A stretch of 42,378 nucleotides of DNA from Lachnospiraceae bacterium. GTDB lineage: Bacteria; Bacillota; Clostridia; Lachnospirales; Lachnospiraceae. The number at the start of each line of letters is the position of its first letter. Positions within the stretch are counted from its first letter, which is position 1. The notes beneath the pieces are model-generated. The model saw only the letters and a program-made list of their open reading frames with translations. It searched no databases and had not been told where the DNA came from. The stretch is taken from positions 1 to 42,378 of the forward strand of contig JAQYBF010000071.1 in assembly GCA_029338875.1 (NCBI GenBank), in the 5' to 3' direction. Shown piece after piece: positions 17,203-25,056 of this stretch. Position numbers and translations under genes: made by a program.

Positions 17203-18347
17203 TGATAAGACTCCCCTTCTTCCCGCTCTTCCTTCAGACGATAGAGCCGGTTCAGACGTATTTCACCGTTCTCCATCCCGTCCAGCTCTGTAATCTCGAT
17301 CAGTCTTCGGCTCCGGTCTCTGAGTCTGGCCAGATGGATAATGAGGTCAATGCCTGCTGCAATCTGCTGACGGATGGCAAGGAGCGGCAGGTCTGCATTT
17401 CCTCCCATCAGGACCATAACCTCCAGACGGGAAAGCATGTCTCTGGCCGAATTGGCATGACCGGTACTTAAGGAGCCGGGATGTCCGGTTGCCATAGCCT
17501 GAATCATATCCAGTGTTTCCCCGCCCCGGCATTCGCCGACGATAATACGATCCGGCCGGAGGCGGAGAGACGTCCGCACCAGGTCACGGATGGTGACCTC
17601 CAGCTTTCCTTCCAGGGTTTTGTTGCGGCTCTCCAGGCGGATGAGGTTTGGTATACCGAGCACGACTAACTCAGCCGAGTCTTCGATCGTGATCACCCGC
17701 TGGTCCCGCGGTATAAATTCGGTCAGTGCATTTAAGAAGGTCGTCTTTCCGCTGGAGGTACCGCCCGAAATAAAGATATTGTAGCGGGCCTCCACTGCCT
17801 TCTTTAAAAATTCCGCGATTTCCTCCGACATGGATCCTGTTGCCAGAAGCCGGTCCATGGTGATGGGCTCCTTGGGGAACTTTCGAATGGATAAAATGGG
17901 ATGGTCAATGCCGATGGGCGGAAGAACGATGCAGACCCGCTCCCCGTGAATCCGGGTATCCAGAATCGGCGAGGATTCACTGATGATCTGATTGTTTGCC
18001 GCCGCGATCTGCTGGATCACGTCCATCAGCCTTTCCTCGGAAGCAAATTTCCGGTCGGAAAGATAGATCTGGCCTTTCTTTTCCAGAAAGATCTGGTCCG
18101 GACCATTGACCATGATTTCCGTGATATCCTCGTCATCCAGAAGCTCCTGCAAAATGTCGAGCTTTCTTAAGGAGTTAAAGACGGTTTCTTCCAGTTCCTG
18201 CCGCTCCTGCACGGACAGAGGCTGTTCTCTTCCGGCCCTGCAGACCTCCCTCCGGACACAGGCCCGAACAACCTCATCCTCCACATCCCGGTTTCGGTCC
18301 AGCTGTTCCAGAACCCGGCTTCGAAGAGTATGATCAAGCCCGGGCAT
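17136..18347 (-). CDS. tadA: TadA/CpaF secretion ATPase
   Basis: Hexameric cytoplasmic ATPase that powers Flp pilus assembly. The 403 residues show an N-terminal CpaF-type domain (DITEIMVNGPDQIF, about 74-87), Walker A GGTSSGKTT (about 195-203), the Asp box ITIEDSAEL, the Walker B region RPDRIIVGECRGGE and the His box TGHPGSLSTGHANS. Length and motifs are complete, so it should be active. GGAGG lies nine bases before the ATG, which overlaps the tadZ stop by 14 bases. Confidence 0.96.
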   Translation of the reverse strand: MPGLDHTLRSRVLEQLDRNRDVEDEVVRACVRREVCRAGREQPLSVQERQELEETVFNSLRKLDILQELLDDEDITEIMVNGPDQIFLEKKGQIYLSDRKFASEERLMDVIQQIAAANNQIISESSPILDTRIHGERVCIVLPPIGIDHPILSIRKFPKEPITMDRLLATGSMSEEIAEFLKKAVEARYNIFISGGTSSGKTTFLNALTEFIPRDQRVITIEDSAELVVLGIPNLIRLESRNKTLEGKLEVTIRDLVRTSLRLRPDRIIVGECRGGETLDMIQAMATGHPGSLSTGHANSARDMLSRLEVMVLMGGNADLPLLAIRQQIAAGIDLIIHLARLRDRSRRLIEITELDGMENGEIRLNRLYRLKEEREEGESYQWVKEGELIHSEKMTRAGFSTW

Positions 18348-19326
18348 ACTGGAGACCTCCGAAGTGATTTCTTACAAAGACGCCCAGATTTCCATCCATC
18401 AGCTCCTCCATGCAGCTGCCCTTGCTCATATTTCCGGCATTTAAGGGCAGAAGCACCTCCTGGATGGAGATCTCCGGATTCATCTTCTTGACCGAGGCCG
18501 CAAACTGAAGGGTTCCGGTCTGGTAGTAGCTTCCGGCCTTTCCTAAGAGATAGATGGCATTCATTTCCTTCAGCATAGACAGAAAGCCCTGGGGCAGAGT
18601 TCCGAAGAGCATGACCACGTTGGTAAAGCTCGATTTCTGAATCTGATGGATCAGCTCCAGCCACTGGTTTTCCCGGATATGGGCCAGCTCTGAGGGATTG
18701 GAAACCGGAGCCAGATAGGAAAATCCGTGATAGGATTCCAGACAGACCTCGATTCGGAAGTTTTCCTTCTGCTGCTCCATTTCATAAATGGCATCGACCA
18801 GGTTGCATTCGGGCTCCCTGCCGACCAGCTGATTCAGAATACTGTTCTCCTCGATATCGAGAAAGATGGTCTTACCCTTTTCCGCCAGAAACCTGGCATA
18901 AGTCAGGGCAAAGGGCAGCTCGAGCTCATGCCGCATGGGAGAATAGACGCCCATGATCTTTGTCTTTCCCGCATAACGCGACTGGGGAGGCAGGTTCTTC
19001 CATTCCATGCTGGAAAGCTTGTCGAGGAAGGTGTTCATCGACTGGAACTTATAGAGAGAATCGTAGGTCCGATAGCCGATTTCCGTGGTGGAGCAGAGCT
19101 GAATGACATGGCGGATATGAAGCTTTTTCACCTTGTCATTCTCATAGAGACGGATGTATTCCTCCGTCATGAGTCCGATATCAAAGGCCCCCTCTTCCTT
19201 TTCATAGGCTTCAGGTTCCGTCAGATAGGAAACATAAAACCTCTGCCCGCTTCCCAGCAGATAGCGGACCAGAGCATCCACATAACTTTTGTCACTGTCA
19301 CAGATCAGAATTCTTACCCCGTTCAT
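18334..19326 (-). CDS. tadZ: TadZ/CpaE-like localisation protein with degenerate ATPase
   Basis: Expected to position the Tad machine in the cell. The 330 residues start with a receiver-like domain (MNGVRILICDSDKSYVDALV, 1-20) and continue with a MinD/ParA-like fold (about 115-330: KTKIMGVYSPMRHELELPF, then KGKTIFLDIEEN). The deviant Walker A lysines and glycines are gone, so ATP hydrolysis is unlikely. The ATG at 19326 shares ATGA with the stop of the peptidase gene and has GGGGGA upstream; the open frame extends further 5' to 19635 but that part lies over the peptidase gene and is not coding. Confidence 0.85.
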   Translation of the reverse strand: MNGVRILICDSDKSYVDALVRYLLGSGQRFYVSYLTEPEAYEKEEGAFDIGLMTEEYIRLYENDKVKKLHIRHVIQLCSTTEIGYRTYDSLYKFQSMNTFLDKLSSMEWKNLPPQSRYAGKTKIMGVYSPMRHELELPFALTYARFLAEKGKTIFLDIEENSILNQLVGREPECNLVDAIYEMEQQKENFRIEVCLESYHGFSYLAPVSNPSELAHIRENQWLELIHQIQKSSFTNVVMLFGTLPQGFLSMLKEMNAIYLLGKAGSYYQTGTLQFAASVKKMNPEISIQEVLLPLNAGNMSKGSCMEELMDGNLGVFVRNHFGGLQYARA

Positions 19327-19844
19327 AATATCCCCCATAATTCTGCCAATAGAAAAACTGTGTATCCTGCCAGAAGGAAAGGCGCCAGAGGAAGCCTTTC
19401 CCCCTGTCCCGGTTCTGCATACCTTTCCGAAAATCCTTCTTTCTGCAGCCTGCCCGCATACTGAAAAAGCCGGAGCAGAGAAGAAGAAAACTGCTTTGTC
19501 CGAATCAGACGTCCAAGCGAGAATACCGCTGCCGGAAGGAAGGTCAGAAAAAGAATGACCAGCATATCCTTCAGCCTGAATGCCACCGACAGTGCTGCCA
19601 GAAGCTTCACATCCCCGGCTCCGATGCCCCCGCAAAGGAAGAAGGGATAGAAGAAAAGCAGAGGCCAGACCAGCCGAAGCAGAAGGATCGGCAGATCCTT
19701 TATCCTCATGCCCTCCGAAAATACTGCCAGAAAAAAGGCAATGGCCAGTGCCAGAAGGATCCAGATATTTTTGATCTTTCTTTTCCTGAAATCCGATACC
19801 GCTGCCGGAACAAGGAAAATGTAAACCAGGAAATACGTTTTCAT
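19323..19844 (-). CDS. tadV: Prepilin peptidase, TadV/CpaA type (second of two)
   Basis: A 173-residue polytopic membrane protein heading the Tad operon, expected to cleave and release the Flp prepilin leader. It has the two catalytic aspartates of A24 peptidases: AAVSDFRKRKI (Asp18) and GIGAGDVKLLAAL (about 73-85, GxGD). The C-terminal third has an additional hydrophilic loop (about 125-150) and a last membrane helix. GGAGGAAACAA precedes the ATG, close behind a strong promoter. It is only distantly similar to the shorter peptidase at 11264-11698. Confidence 0.9.
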   Translation of the reverse strand: MKTYFLVYIFLVPAAVSDFRKRKIKNIWILLALAIAFFLAVFSEGMRIKDLPILLLRLVWPLLFFYPFFLCGGIGAGDVKLLAALSVAFRLKDMLVILFLTFLPAAVFSLGRLIRTKQFSSSLLRLFQYAGRLQKEGFSERYAEPGQGERLPLAPFLLAGYTVFLLAELWGIL

Positions 19845-19865
19845 TTGTTTCCTCCAGTGATCTGC

Positions 19866-19894
19866 ATTATAGAGAGGCAGAAGGTGAAGGGCAA
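19866..19894 (-). promoter_or_regulatory. Promoter of the Tad pilus operon
   Basis: Minus-strand TTGCCC (19889-19894), a 17-base spacer and a perfect TATAAT (19866-19871) lie so close to the first gene that the leader would be under 20 bases. It is the only clear promoter found ahead of the block 19844-9911. Confidence 0.7.
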
Positions 19895-19996
19895 AGTTTT
19901 TTCAGGACAGAAATCTCTTTGTGTAAAATGCTGAATCCGGATTTTCCGGAGGACTTTGTTAAAGCTGCATAGTTTTTTCGGACTCCTGTCAACAAA

Positions 19997-20041
19997 GGGA
20001 CCCGGATCCCTGGCAGTTTTCCACAAGATCCGGGCCCTTTT
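19997..20041. terminator. GC-rich stem-loop terminator between recR and the Tad operon
   Basis: An 11-bp stem with one bulge (GGGACCCGGATC / GATCCGGGCCC) is followed by TTTT on the plus strand and by TTTGTT on the minus strand. It backs up the first recR terminator and insulates the Tad promoter. Confidence 0.65.
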
Positions 20042-20048
20042 CGTGCAC

Positions 20049-20082
20049 AAAAAAAAGAAAGCCATTTCTGACTTTCTTTTTC
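20049..20082 (-). terminator. Intrinsic terminator after recR
   Basis: On the minus strand AAAGAAAGTC pairs with GGCTTTCTTT (one G-T pair) around a six-base loop, followed by a run of eight T. It lies about 105 bases beyond the recR stop. Confidence 0.8.
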
Positions 20083-20186
20083 CTTGTCTATTTTGTTGAA
20101 TAAGATCACTCTGAACCCTTTTATTCCTCTTTCAGGCCGCTTCTGTGCCTGTATCTAAGGTCAGAAGATATTCTTTTTCGCCAAAC

Positions 20187-20786
20187 CTAGAGCTCTGTCC
20201 GCCCGTCGAGGGCACGAAGCAGGGTGACCTGGTCTATATTTTCCAGATCTCCTCCGACCGGGACACCGCTTGCGATCCGGGTTACCCGGATTCCGATCGG
20301 CTTGACCAGCTTACTGATATACATGGCTGTGGTCTCGCCCTCCAGATTGGAATTGGTCGCGATGATCAGCTCATCCACCTCTTCCTTCTGAAGCCGGGTC
20401 ATCAGCTCCTTCAGACGGATGTCCTCGGGGCCGATGCCCTGCATGGGCGAAATGGCGCCGTGAAGGACGTGATAGACACCTTCGTATTTTCCTGTTTTCT
20501 CATAGGCAGCCAGATCCCGGGTCTGTTCAACCACCATGATCTGCCGGTGATTTCTCTTGGGATTGCTGCAGATCGGACAGATCTCCTGGTCTGTCAGAGT
20601 ACAGCACTCCTTGCAGTAATGCACATGATCCCTGGCTTCCGTCAGGGTATGGGAAAGCCTTTCCACGTCCTCCTTGGGCAGGTGGAGAATATGGAAGGCC
20701 AGCCTCTGGGCGGATTTCGGACCGATACCGGGCAGGCGTCCCAGCTCCTCGATTAGAGAACTGATCTCCTTTGAATAATATTCCAT
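20187..20786 (-). CDS. recR: Recombination protein RecR
   Basis: DNA-binding clamp of the RecFOR pathway, needed for RecA loading on gapped DNA. The 199 residues show the N-terminal helix-hairpin-helix (LGRLPGIGPKSAQRLAFHIL, about 12-31), the four-Cys zinc finger (CKECCTLTDQEICPIC, about 58-73), and the Toprim domain (MVVEQTRDLAAYE, about 84-96). Length is normal. It is the last gene of dnaX-ybaB-recR, an order conserved across bacteria, 21 bases after ybaB. Confidence 0.97.
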   Translation of the reverse strand: MEYYSKEISSLIEELGRLPGIGPKSAQRLAFHILHLPKEDVERLSHTLTEARDHVHYCKECCTLTDQEICPICSNPKRNHRQIMVVEQTRDLAAYEKTGKYEGVYHVLHGAISPMQGIGPEDIRLKELMTRLQKEEVDELIIATNSNLEGETTAMYISKLVKPIGIRVTRIASGVPVGGDLENIDQVTLLRALDGRTEL

Positions 20787-20807
20787 GCTCTTGTCTAGTA
20801 CTCCGCC

Positions 20808-21146
20808 TTAAAACATGCCGCCCATGCCGCCGGTAAACTTGGACATGACAGCCTGGGACTGCTCATCGACCTGATGCAGAGCCTCATTGACTGCTGCCAT
20901 AACCAGATCCTCCAGAGTCTCGACGTCTTCCGGATCTACTGCCTCCGGATCGATCTTCACCTTGGTCACTTCCCGCTTGCCGGACACCGTGACTTCGATG
21001 GCTCCGCCGCCGGCGCTTGCCGTGATTTCCTTGGTCTCAAGGTCCTTCTGTGCCTCTTCCACCTGTCTCTGCATGCGCTGAGCCTGCTTCATCAGATTGT
21101 TCATGTTTCCGGGCATTCCTCCCGGGAATCCGCCTCTCTTGGACAT
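20808..21146 (-). CDS. ybaB: YbaB/EbfC family nucleoid-associated protein
   Basis: Small dimeric DNA-binding protein of the nucleoid. The 112 residues begin with a Gly/Met/Asn-rich tail (SKRGGFPGGMPGNMNNLMKQ), then a helix (MQRQVEEAQKDLETKE) and the typical strand segment GGGAIEVTVSGKREVTKVKI; the C-terminus returns to a Gly/Met tail. The ATG overlaps the dnaX stop by one base (TAATG), so the two genes are translationally coupled. Lies between dnaX and recR. Confidence 0.95.
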   Translation of the reverse strand: MSKRGGFPGGMPGNMNNLMKQAQRMQRQVEEAQKDLETKEITASAGGGAIEVTVSGKREVTKVKIDPEAVDPEDVETLEDLVMAAVNEALHQVDEQSQAVMSKFTGGMGGMF

Positions 21147-22792
21147 TATTCGTTTCCTCCTTCTTCGGGATTGTCAATTTCTACGTTAATATCTATATTA
21201 TGCTCGGATCCGAACTTGCTGACCAGATCCTCATAAGCATCTCGGTTGTCTCTGCCGCTTTCGTTCTTTTCGAAAACAAGCTCTATATTTGCACCGGCAT
21301 AATCATTGATGATTTCCTGAATCTTCTTCTGGTGGTCTTCCTTCTCCGGATCGTCAAAAATCCAGGTGGACACAATGGATCCGGAAGGATCCGACGGGTC
21401 TGCCACAAGCTCCAGCTTTCCGTCCGGACTGACCGTCGGCAGAAGCTGCTTCATGTATTCTTTCAAAAGGCTGTCCGGTATCCGGTCCACCATGCCGTTC
21501 CAGCCGTGGGCCAGACGCTTGACCTCCTCAGGTGTCGCATCCGGAATCATCTGTTTCTTGAAGATTTCCCTGGGCTTTGGCCTGCTTTCTCCTGCAGCCG
21601 GATCCGGAATCTTATCCGAAGGAGCGATGGCCACGCCCTCCTCGACCTGCTTTTCCAGATCATCGATCCGCTCGATCAGGGAATCCAGGTCCTCTTCCAT
21701 TTCCGGCCGGCACATACGGATGACGGCAACCTCCAGAAGAATTCTCTTCTGGGAAGAAAATTTCATCTCATTGGACAGATCCGAAAGGATCCGGATATAG
21801 CGGACCAGAATATGGTCATCGATATTAGCAGCCGTCTCCTTCAGAGCCTCGAAATTCTCCGTGGACATTTCCAGGAGATCCTCTGCATGGTCCATGCTCT
21901 TTGCCAGAAGGAGATTTCTGAGATACCAGACGAAATCATTGACGAACTGGGTCAGCTCACGGCCTTCATTTACGATGCCCTCGATGGTTTCGACAGCCCC
22001 GATCGTCTGCTTGGACAGGATCTGTCCCAGAAGTCTCTGGAAAATTTCATTGTCAACCGCACCGAGAATTTTCAGGACATCGTCATAGGAAATATGACGG
22101 TCCATGTAAAAGGCGATGCACTCATCGAGGATACTCAGGCCGTCACGCATAGATCCGTCTGCACATTTGGCGATATAGCGGAGTGCCTTATCGTCAATAT
22201 CGACCTTTTCCTGATCCATGAGCTCTCTCATGCGTCCGGCAATGGTATCGATGGAAATCCGGTGGAAATCATAGCGCTGACAGCGGGAAATGATGGTGAT
22301 CGGGACCTTCTGGACCTCAGTTGTGGCCAGAATAAAGATCACATAGCTGGGCGGCTCCTCGAGGGTTTTCAGCAGGGCGTTGAAGGCACCCTGAGAAAGC
22401 ATATGCACCTCGTCGATAATATAGACCTTGTATTTTCCTTCTGTGGGAGGATAGGCGACCTCTTCGATAATATCCCGGATATTGTCTACGCCGTTGTTAG
22501 AGGCTGCATCGATCTCAATAACATTGAGAGAGCTTCCGTCCAGAATGTGCTGACAGGTCGGACAGTCATTGCAGGGGCTGCCGTCCTCCAGAGGATGCTC
22601 GCAGTTGACGGCCCGGGCCAGGATCTTGGCCACAGTGGTCTTACCGGTTCCTCTGGTCCCCGTAAAAAGATAGGCATGGCCGATCCTTCCGGTCCGGACC
22701 TGATTCTTCAGGGCAGTAATAATGTGATCCTGCCCCTTTACGTCCTGAAATTCCCGGGGACGGAATTTCCGGTATAATGCCATGTATGACAT
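21146..22792 (-). CDS. dnaX: DNA polymerase III subunit gamma/tau
   Basis: Clamp-loader ATPase that also tethers the replisome. From the ATG at 22792 (GGAG seven bases upstream; a TTG four codons earlier is an alternative) the protein has 548 residues. Visible are Walker A FTGTRGTGKTTVAK (about 40-53), a four-Cys zinc element between about 60 and 80 (CEHPLEDGSPCNDCPTC), the Walker B region YIIDEVHMLS, sensor residues in ATTEVQK and the SRC motif ISRCQRYDF. A C-terminal acidic region (about 350-548) follows. No A-rich slippage site for a short gamma form was looked for in detail. Confidence 0.97.
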   Translation of the reverse strand: MSYMALYRKFRPREFQDVKGQDHIITALKNQVRTGRIGHAYLFTGTRGTGKTTVAKILARAVNCEHPLEDGSPCNDCPTCQHILDGSSLNVIEIDAASNNGVDNIRDIIEEVAYPPTEGKYKVYIIDEVHMLSQGAFNALLKTLEEPPSYVIFILATTEVQKVPITIISRCQRYDFHRISIDTIAGRMRELMDQEKVDIDDKALRYIAKCADGSMRDGLSILDECIAFYMDRHISYDDVLKILGAVDNEIFQRLLGQILSKQTIGAVETIEGIVNEGRELTQFVNDFVWYLRNLLLAKSMDHAEDLLEMSTENFEALKETAANIDDHILVRYIRILSDLSNEMKFSSQKRILLEVAVIRMCRPEMEEDLDSLIERIDDLEKQVEEGVAIAPSDKIPDPAAGESRPKPREIFKKQMIPDATPEEVKRLAHGWNGMVDRIPDSLLKEYMKQLLPTVSPDGKLELVADPSDPSGSIVSTWIFDDPEKEDHQKKIQEIINDYAGANIELVFEKNESGRDNRDAYEDLVSKFGSEHNIDINVEIDNPEEGGNE

Positions 22793-22815
22793 AGATTGCT
22801 CCAATCCTTCAGCAG

Positions 22816-24045
22816 TTAATTTCCGAATACCCCGTATTCACAGCCAAGATGGTCTGCAGTCATGTCATCCACAAGTTCCCATTCCCATTTATTCTTCAGG
22901 CTGACCTTTTTCTTAAAGAGCTTCAGCTCAGCATGTCCGGTTCCGCCGCACCAGAGATTCTTATGACGGAAGGATCCGTCCGGGGCCTCATAACGGTTTT
23001 TGATCATTTCACTCTTCTGGCAGACGGCATGGATCTCGAACTTGGCCAGAGGGGTCTCCTGCTCAATGTACCAGTGAATCTCCTTCTTGTTTTCCTTGAC
23101 CTTCATCTTGTTCTTGGTCAGAGTCCAGAACTTGGAGAAGTTGAATTCATAGGGAGTGCCCTCATACCAGAGCGCACTTAAGACCGTATCCTTGATCTCG
23201 TGACTTCCGACTCTGGGGCAGCCGCCTCCGATATCAAAGACCGTGTCCGTAAGCTTCTTTCCGCTGATCTTGCTCGTGATGTCATTGGAAGACAGCCAGA
23301 TCCAGGGACTGGTGAAATCGGAGCCCCAGTTCTTGTCCGCATAGCCGAAGCAGCCTTCCGGAGTCACCTGGTATTCGGTTCCGTTGAAATATACTTCGCC
23401 CGAATATTCGGTCTTCATGCCCTCCGCATGCCAGAACATCTGAAAGGCATCCAGATCTCTCAGCATCCGTCCGGTTCCGTATCCGACATTGAAGGCCGTC
23501 TTCTTCTCAATCTTCAGATCCCAGACCATGGATCCGGCATCCGACAGATATTCCGGATGGCTTTCGGCTTCCTCTTTCGTGAGCTCTACCCGTCCAAGGG
23601 TCCGTGTCTCTGACAGAAAGCAGTTGTCCGCACTGATGAGAAAAGGTGCTTCCTCCTTGACATTGACTTCATCCCAGCCGAAGAAACGGTGGATCTGGCA
23701 GGCATCCTTTCCCCAGCTTCCGACCTTGACCATAAGATAGGAAGGCTTCTTTCCGCTTTCCTGGTTGGCAGGGAGCTGACCGAAGACCGGTGCCGGTCCG
23801 CCGAGCTCGGGATTGATGGTGAAAAATTCGATAAAGAAGCTTCGTTCCTCTCCGGTATACTTGTTTTTCCCGGTGAAGCTGTGCCACCACCAGTCATAGC
23901 CTTTGGATGCCAGAGGGCCCTTCAGCATGAAGACATCACGCCCCGGATCCTGCCGGTTGAAGGAACGCTCTGCGTTTTCAGAAGTCGGTTTCTTTATAAT
24001 ATTTGGAAGTTCTATATTCGGCAATGAAATATTCTTAAGTTCCAT
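22816..24045 (-). CDS. Tocopherol cyclase-like protein
   Basis: A 409-residue soluble protein without a signal peptide. It is similar to the tocopherol cyclase family, a beta-barrel lipocalin-like fold: KGYDWWWHSFTG (48-59), GYADKNWGSDFTSPWIWLS (the most typical family motif, about 238-256) and a Trp-rich layout throughout. Tocopherol is not made by clostridia, so the substrate must differ; homologues in Lachnospiraceae are uncharacterised. GGAGG precedes the ATG and it has its own extended -10 promoter. It is followed by dnaX 23 bases later, perhaps by chance. Confidence 0.8.
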   Translation of the reverse strand: MELKNISLPNIELPNIIKKPTSENAERSFNRQDPGRDVFMLKGPLASKGYDWWWHSFTGKNKYTGEERSFFIEFFTINPELGGPAPVFGQLPANQESGKKPSYLMVKVGSWGKDACQIHRFFGWDEVNVKEEAPFLISADNCFLSETRTLGRVELTKEEAESHPEYLSDAGSMVWDLKIEKKTAFNVGYGTGRMLRDLDAFQMFWHAEGMKTEYSGEVYFNGTEYQVTPEGCFGYADKNWGSDFTSPWIWLSSNDITSKISGKKLTDTVFDIGGGCPRVGSHEIKDTVLSALWYEGTPYEFNFSKFWTLTKNKMKVKENKKEIHWYIEQETPLAKFEIHAVCQKSEMIKNRYEAPDGSFRHKNLWCGGTGHAELKLFKKKVSLKNKWEWELVDDMTADHLGCEYGVFGN

Positions 24046-24072
24046 ATCAGCCTCCGGAATGCTTTTTCAGAT

Positions 24073-24100
24073 ATTATACCACGAACGGCCTTTCTTCCAA
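24073..24100 (-). promoter_or_regulatory. Extended -10 promoter for the tocopherol cyclase-like gene
   Basis: Minus-strand TGGTATAAT (hexamer 24073-24078) with TTGGAA (24095-24100) 16 bases upstream. Leader about 20 bases, containing GGAGG. Confidence 0.7.
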
Positions 24101-24107
24101 ATCCTTC

Positions 24108-24136
24108 TTGCGAAAATTATTTGAATAGAGTAATAT
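24108..24136 (+). promoter_or_regulatory. Probable promoter of tRNA-Ser
   Basis: TTGCGA (24108-24113), 17 bases, TAATAT (24131-24136), four of six consensus bases each. It lies 39 bases before the tRNA 5' end. Confidence 0.45.
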
Positions 24137-24175
24137 CAATAAGTGCCTTTCCTACAGCCTGTAGAAGGGCGGAAT

Positions 24176-24263
24176 GGAGATGTACTCAAGAGGTTCAAGA
24201 GGAGGCACTCGAAATGCTTTAGGCCGGGCGACCGGTGCGTGGGTTCGAATCCCACCGTCTCCG
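24176..24263 (+). tRNA. tRNA-Ser (anticodon CGA)
   Basis: The 88 bases fold as a type II tRNA: seven-pair acceptor stem (GGAGATG with CGTCTCC, one G-T pair), anticodon stem AGGCA/TGCTT around loop CTCGAAA (anticodon CGA, reading UCG), a long variable arm (GGCCGGGCGACCGG region) typical of serine tRNA, and a GTGGG-TTCGAAT-CCCAC T arm. The discriminator base is G; no CCA end is encoded. Confidence 0.95.
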
Positions 24264-24271
24264 TTTTATGG

Positions 24272-24302
24272 GATGCTGTGAACAGAGTTCACGGCATCTT
24301 TT
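24272..24302 (+). terminator. Terminator after tRNA-Ser
   Basis: GATGCTGTGAAC pairs with GTTCACGGCATC (one G-T pair) around a three-base loop, followed by TTTT. Starts nine bases after the tRNA. Confidence 0.75.
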
Positions 24303-24331
24303 CAATTTAAGGAAAATATAAACCATGCCGA

Positions 24332-24417
24332 CAGACTCTGTGAAATACAGGGCATGGAAACGTAAGAAAGTAAACTTTCTTCCATACCGCAGACTCTGTG
24401 AAATATAAGACATGGAA
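24332..24417 (+). repeat. Duplicated hairpin element in the leader of the GreA-like gene
   Basis: Two copies of about 28 bases (24332-24359 and 24390-24417), sharing CAGACTCTGTGAAATA and CATGGAA, are 58 bases apart. The first is framed by CCATGCC/GGCATGG and the second by TTCCAT/ATGGAA, so each forms a stem with the same loop. A perfect AAGAAAGT/ACTTTCTT palindrome lies between them. The element ends 31 bases before the gene start. Confidence 0.7.
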
Positions 24418-24448
24418 GAGAAGAATCCTGCAGAAAAGAGGTTATATC

Positions 24449-24955
24449 ATGGCCAGTCGTCAGAAGCTTACCGAATCCGATGTAAAGAAAATCCAGGATG
24501 AAATCCGTGACCGGAAGGTCAATATCCGCCATCAGATTCTTGAGGAAGTAAAGGAAGCCCGGGCTCAGGGAGATTATTCCGAGAACTATGAGCTCTATGC
24601 CGCAAAGCGGGCAAAGAATCAGAATGAATCCCGGATCCGTTATCTGGAGAATATCCTGAAGAATGCCATCGTCATCAGTGATGCCAGTAAGGAGGATGAG
24701 GTCGGCATGAACAATCTTGTCACCGTCTATTTCCCGGAAGACGATGAAGAAGAAACCTACAAGATCACCACATCCATCCGGAGCAATTCCATGGAGAACC
24801 GTCTGGATATGGAATCCCCTCTGGGCAAGGCCCTGCTTCACCACAAGGTCGGCGACCGTATCCATGTGACAGTCAGCCCCGATGTCTCCTATGATGTTGA
24901 GATTCGAAAGATCGACAAGAATGCGGACGGGGATGACGATATTCAGACTTTCTAA
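24449..24955 (+). CDS. GreA-like transcription elongation factor paralogue
   Basis: A 168-residue paralogue of GreA. The N-terminal coiled-coil has [20 protein letters not shown] (about 34-53), keeping the Asp and Glu of the GDxSEN tip that coordinate magnesium in the polymerase active site, although the following residues differ from GreA. The C-terminal domain has the family's ESPLGKALLHHKVGD. The ATG at 24449 (AGAGG eight bases upstream) was preferred to an in-frame ATG at 24398 that lies inside the leader hairpins. It sits alone between tRNA-Ser and a strong terminator. A role as a second cleavage factor or as a competitor for the polymerase channel is inferred. Confidence 0.88.
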   Translation: MASRQKLTESDVKKIQDEIRDRKVNIRHQILEEVKEARAQGDYSENYELYAAKRAKNQNESRIRYLENILKNAIVISDASKEDEVGMNNLVTVYFPEDDEEETYKITTSIRSNSMENRLDMESPLGKALLHHKVGDRIHVTVSPDVSYDVEIRKIDKNADGDDDIQTF

Positions 24956-25015
24956 GACACTCTATTCCCGGTTCGGACAGATGTTTTCTTCTGTCCAATA
25001 AATTCATCCGATACC

Positions 25016-25044
25016 AAAAAGGACGGCCGCAAGCCGTCCTTTTA
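25016..25044. terminator. Bidirectional terminator between the GreA-like and dCMP deaminase genes
   Basis: AGGACGGC pairs with GCCGTCCT around a five-base loop, flanked by five A and four T, so it works for both convergent genes. A smaller GGACAGA/TCTGTCC hairpin lies upstream at about 24975-24996. Confidence 0.85.
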
Positions 25045-25056
25045 TATTCAATCCAT

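Noticed and set aside
19327-19635. 5' extension of tadZ by 103 codons
   Set aside because: The extension lies over the peptidase gene in another frame; the ATG at 19326 has a site and an ATGA overlap.
21050-22777. 575-codon open frame on the plus strand
   Set aside because: Antisense to dnaX and ybaB; a shadow caused by the codon bias of those genes.
24219-24413. Minus-strand frame ending in WDSNPRTGRPA
   Set aside because: The ending is the usual false translation of a tRNA gene read backwards; it lies over tRNA-Ser and the leader hairpins.
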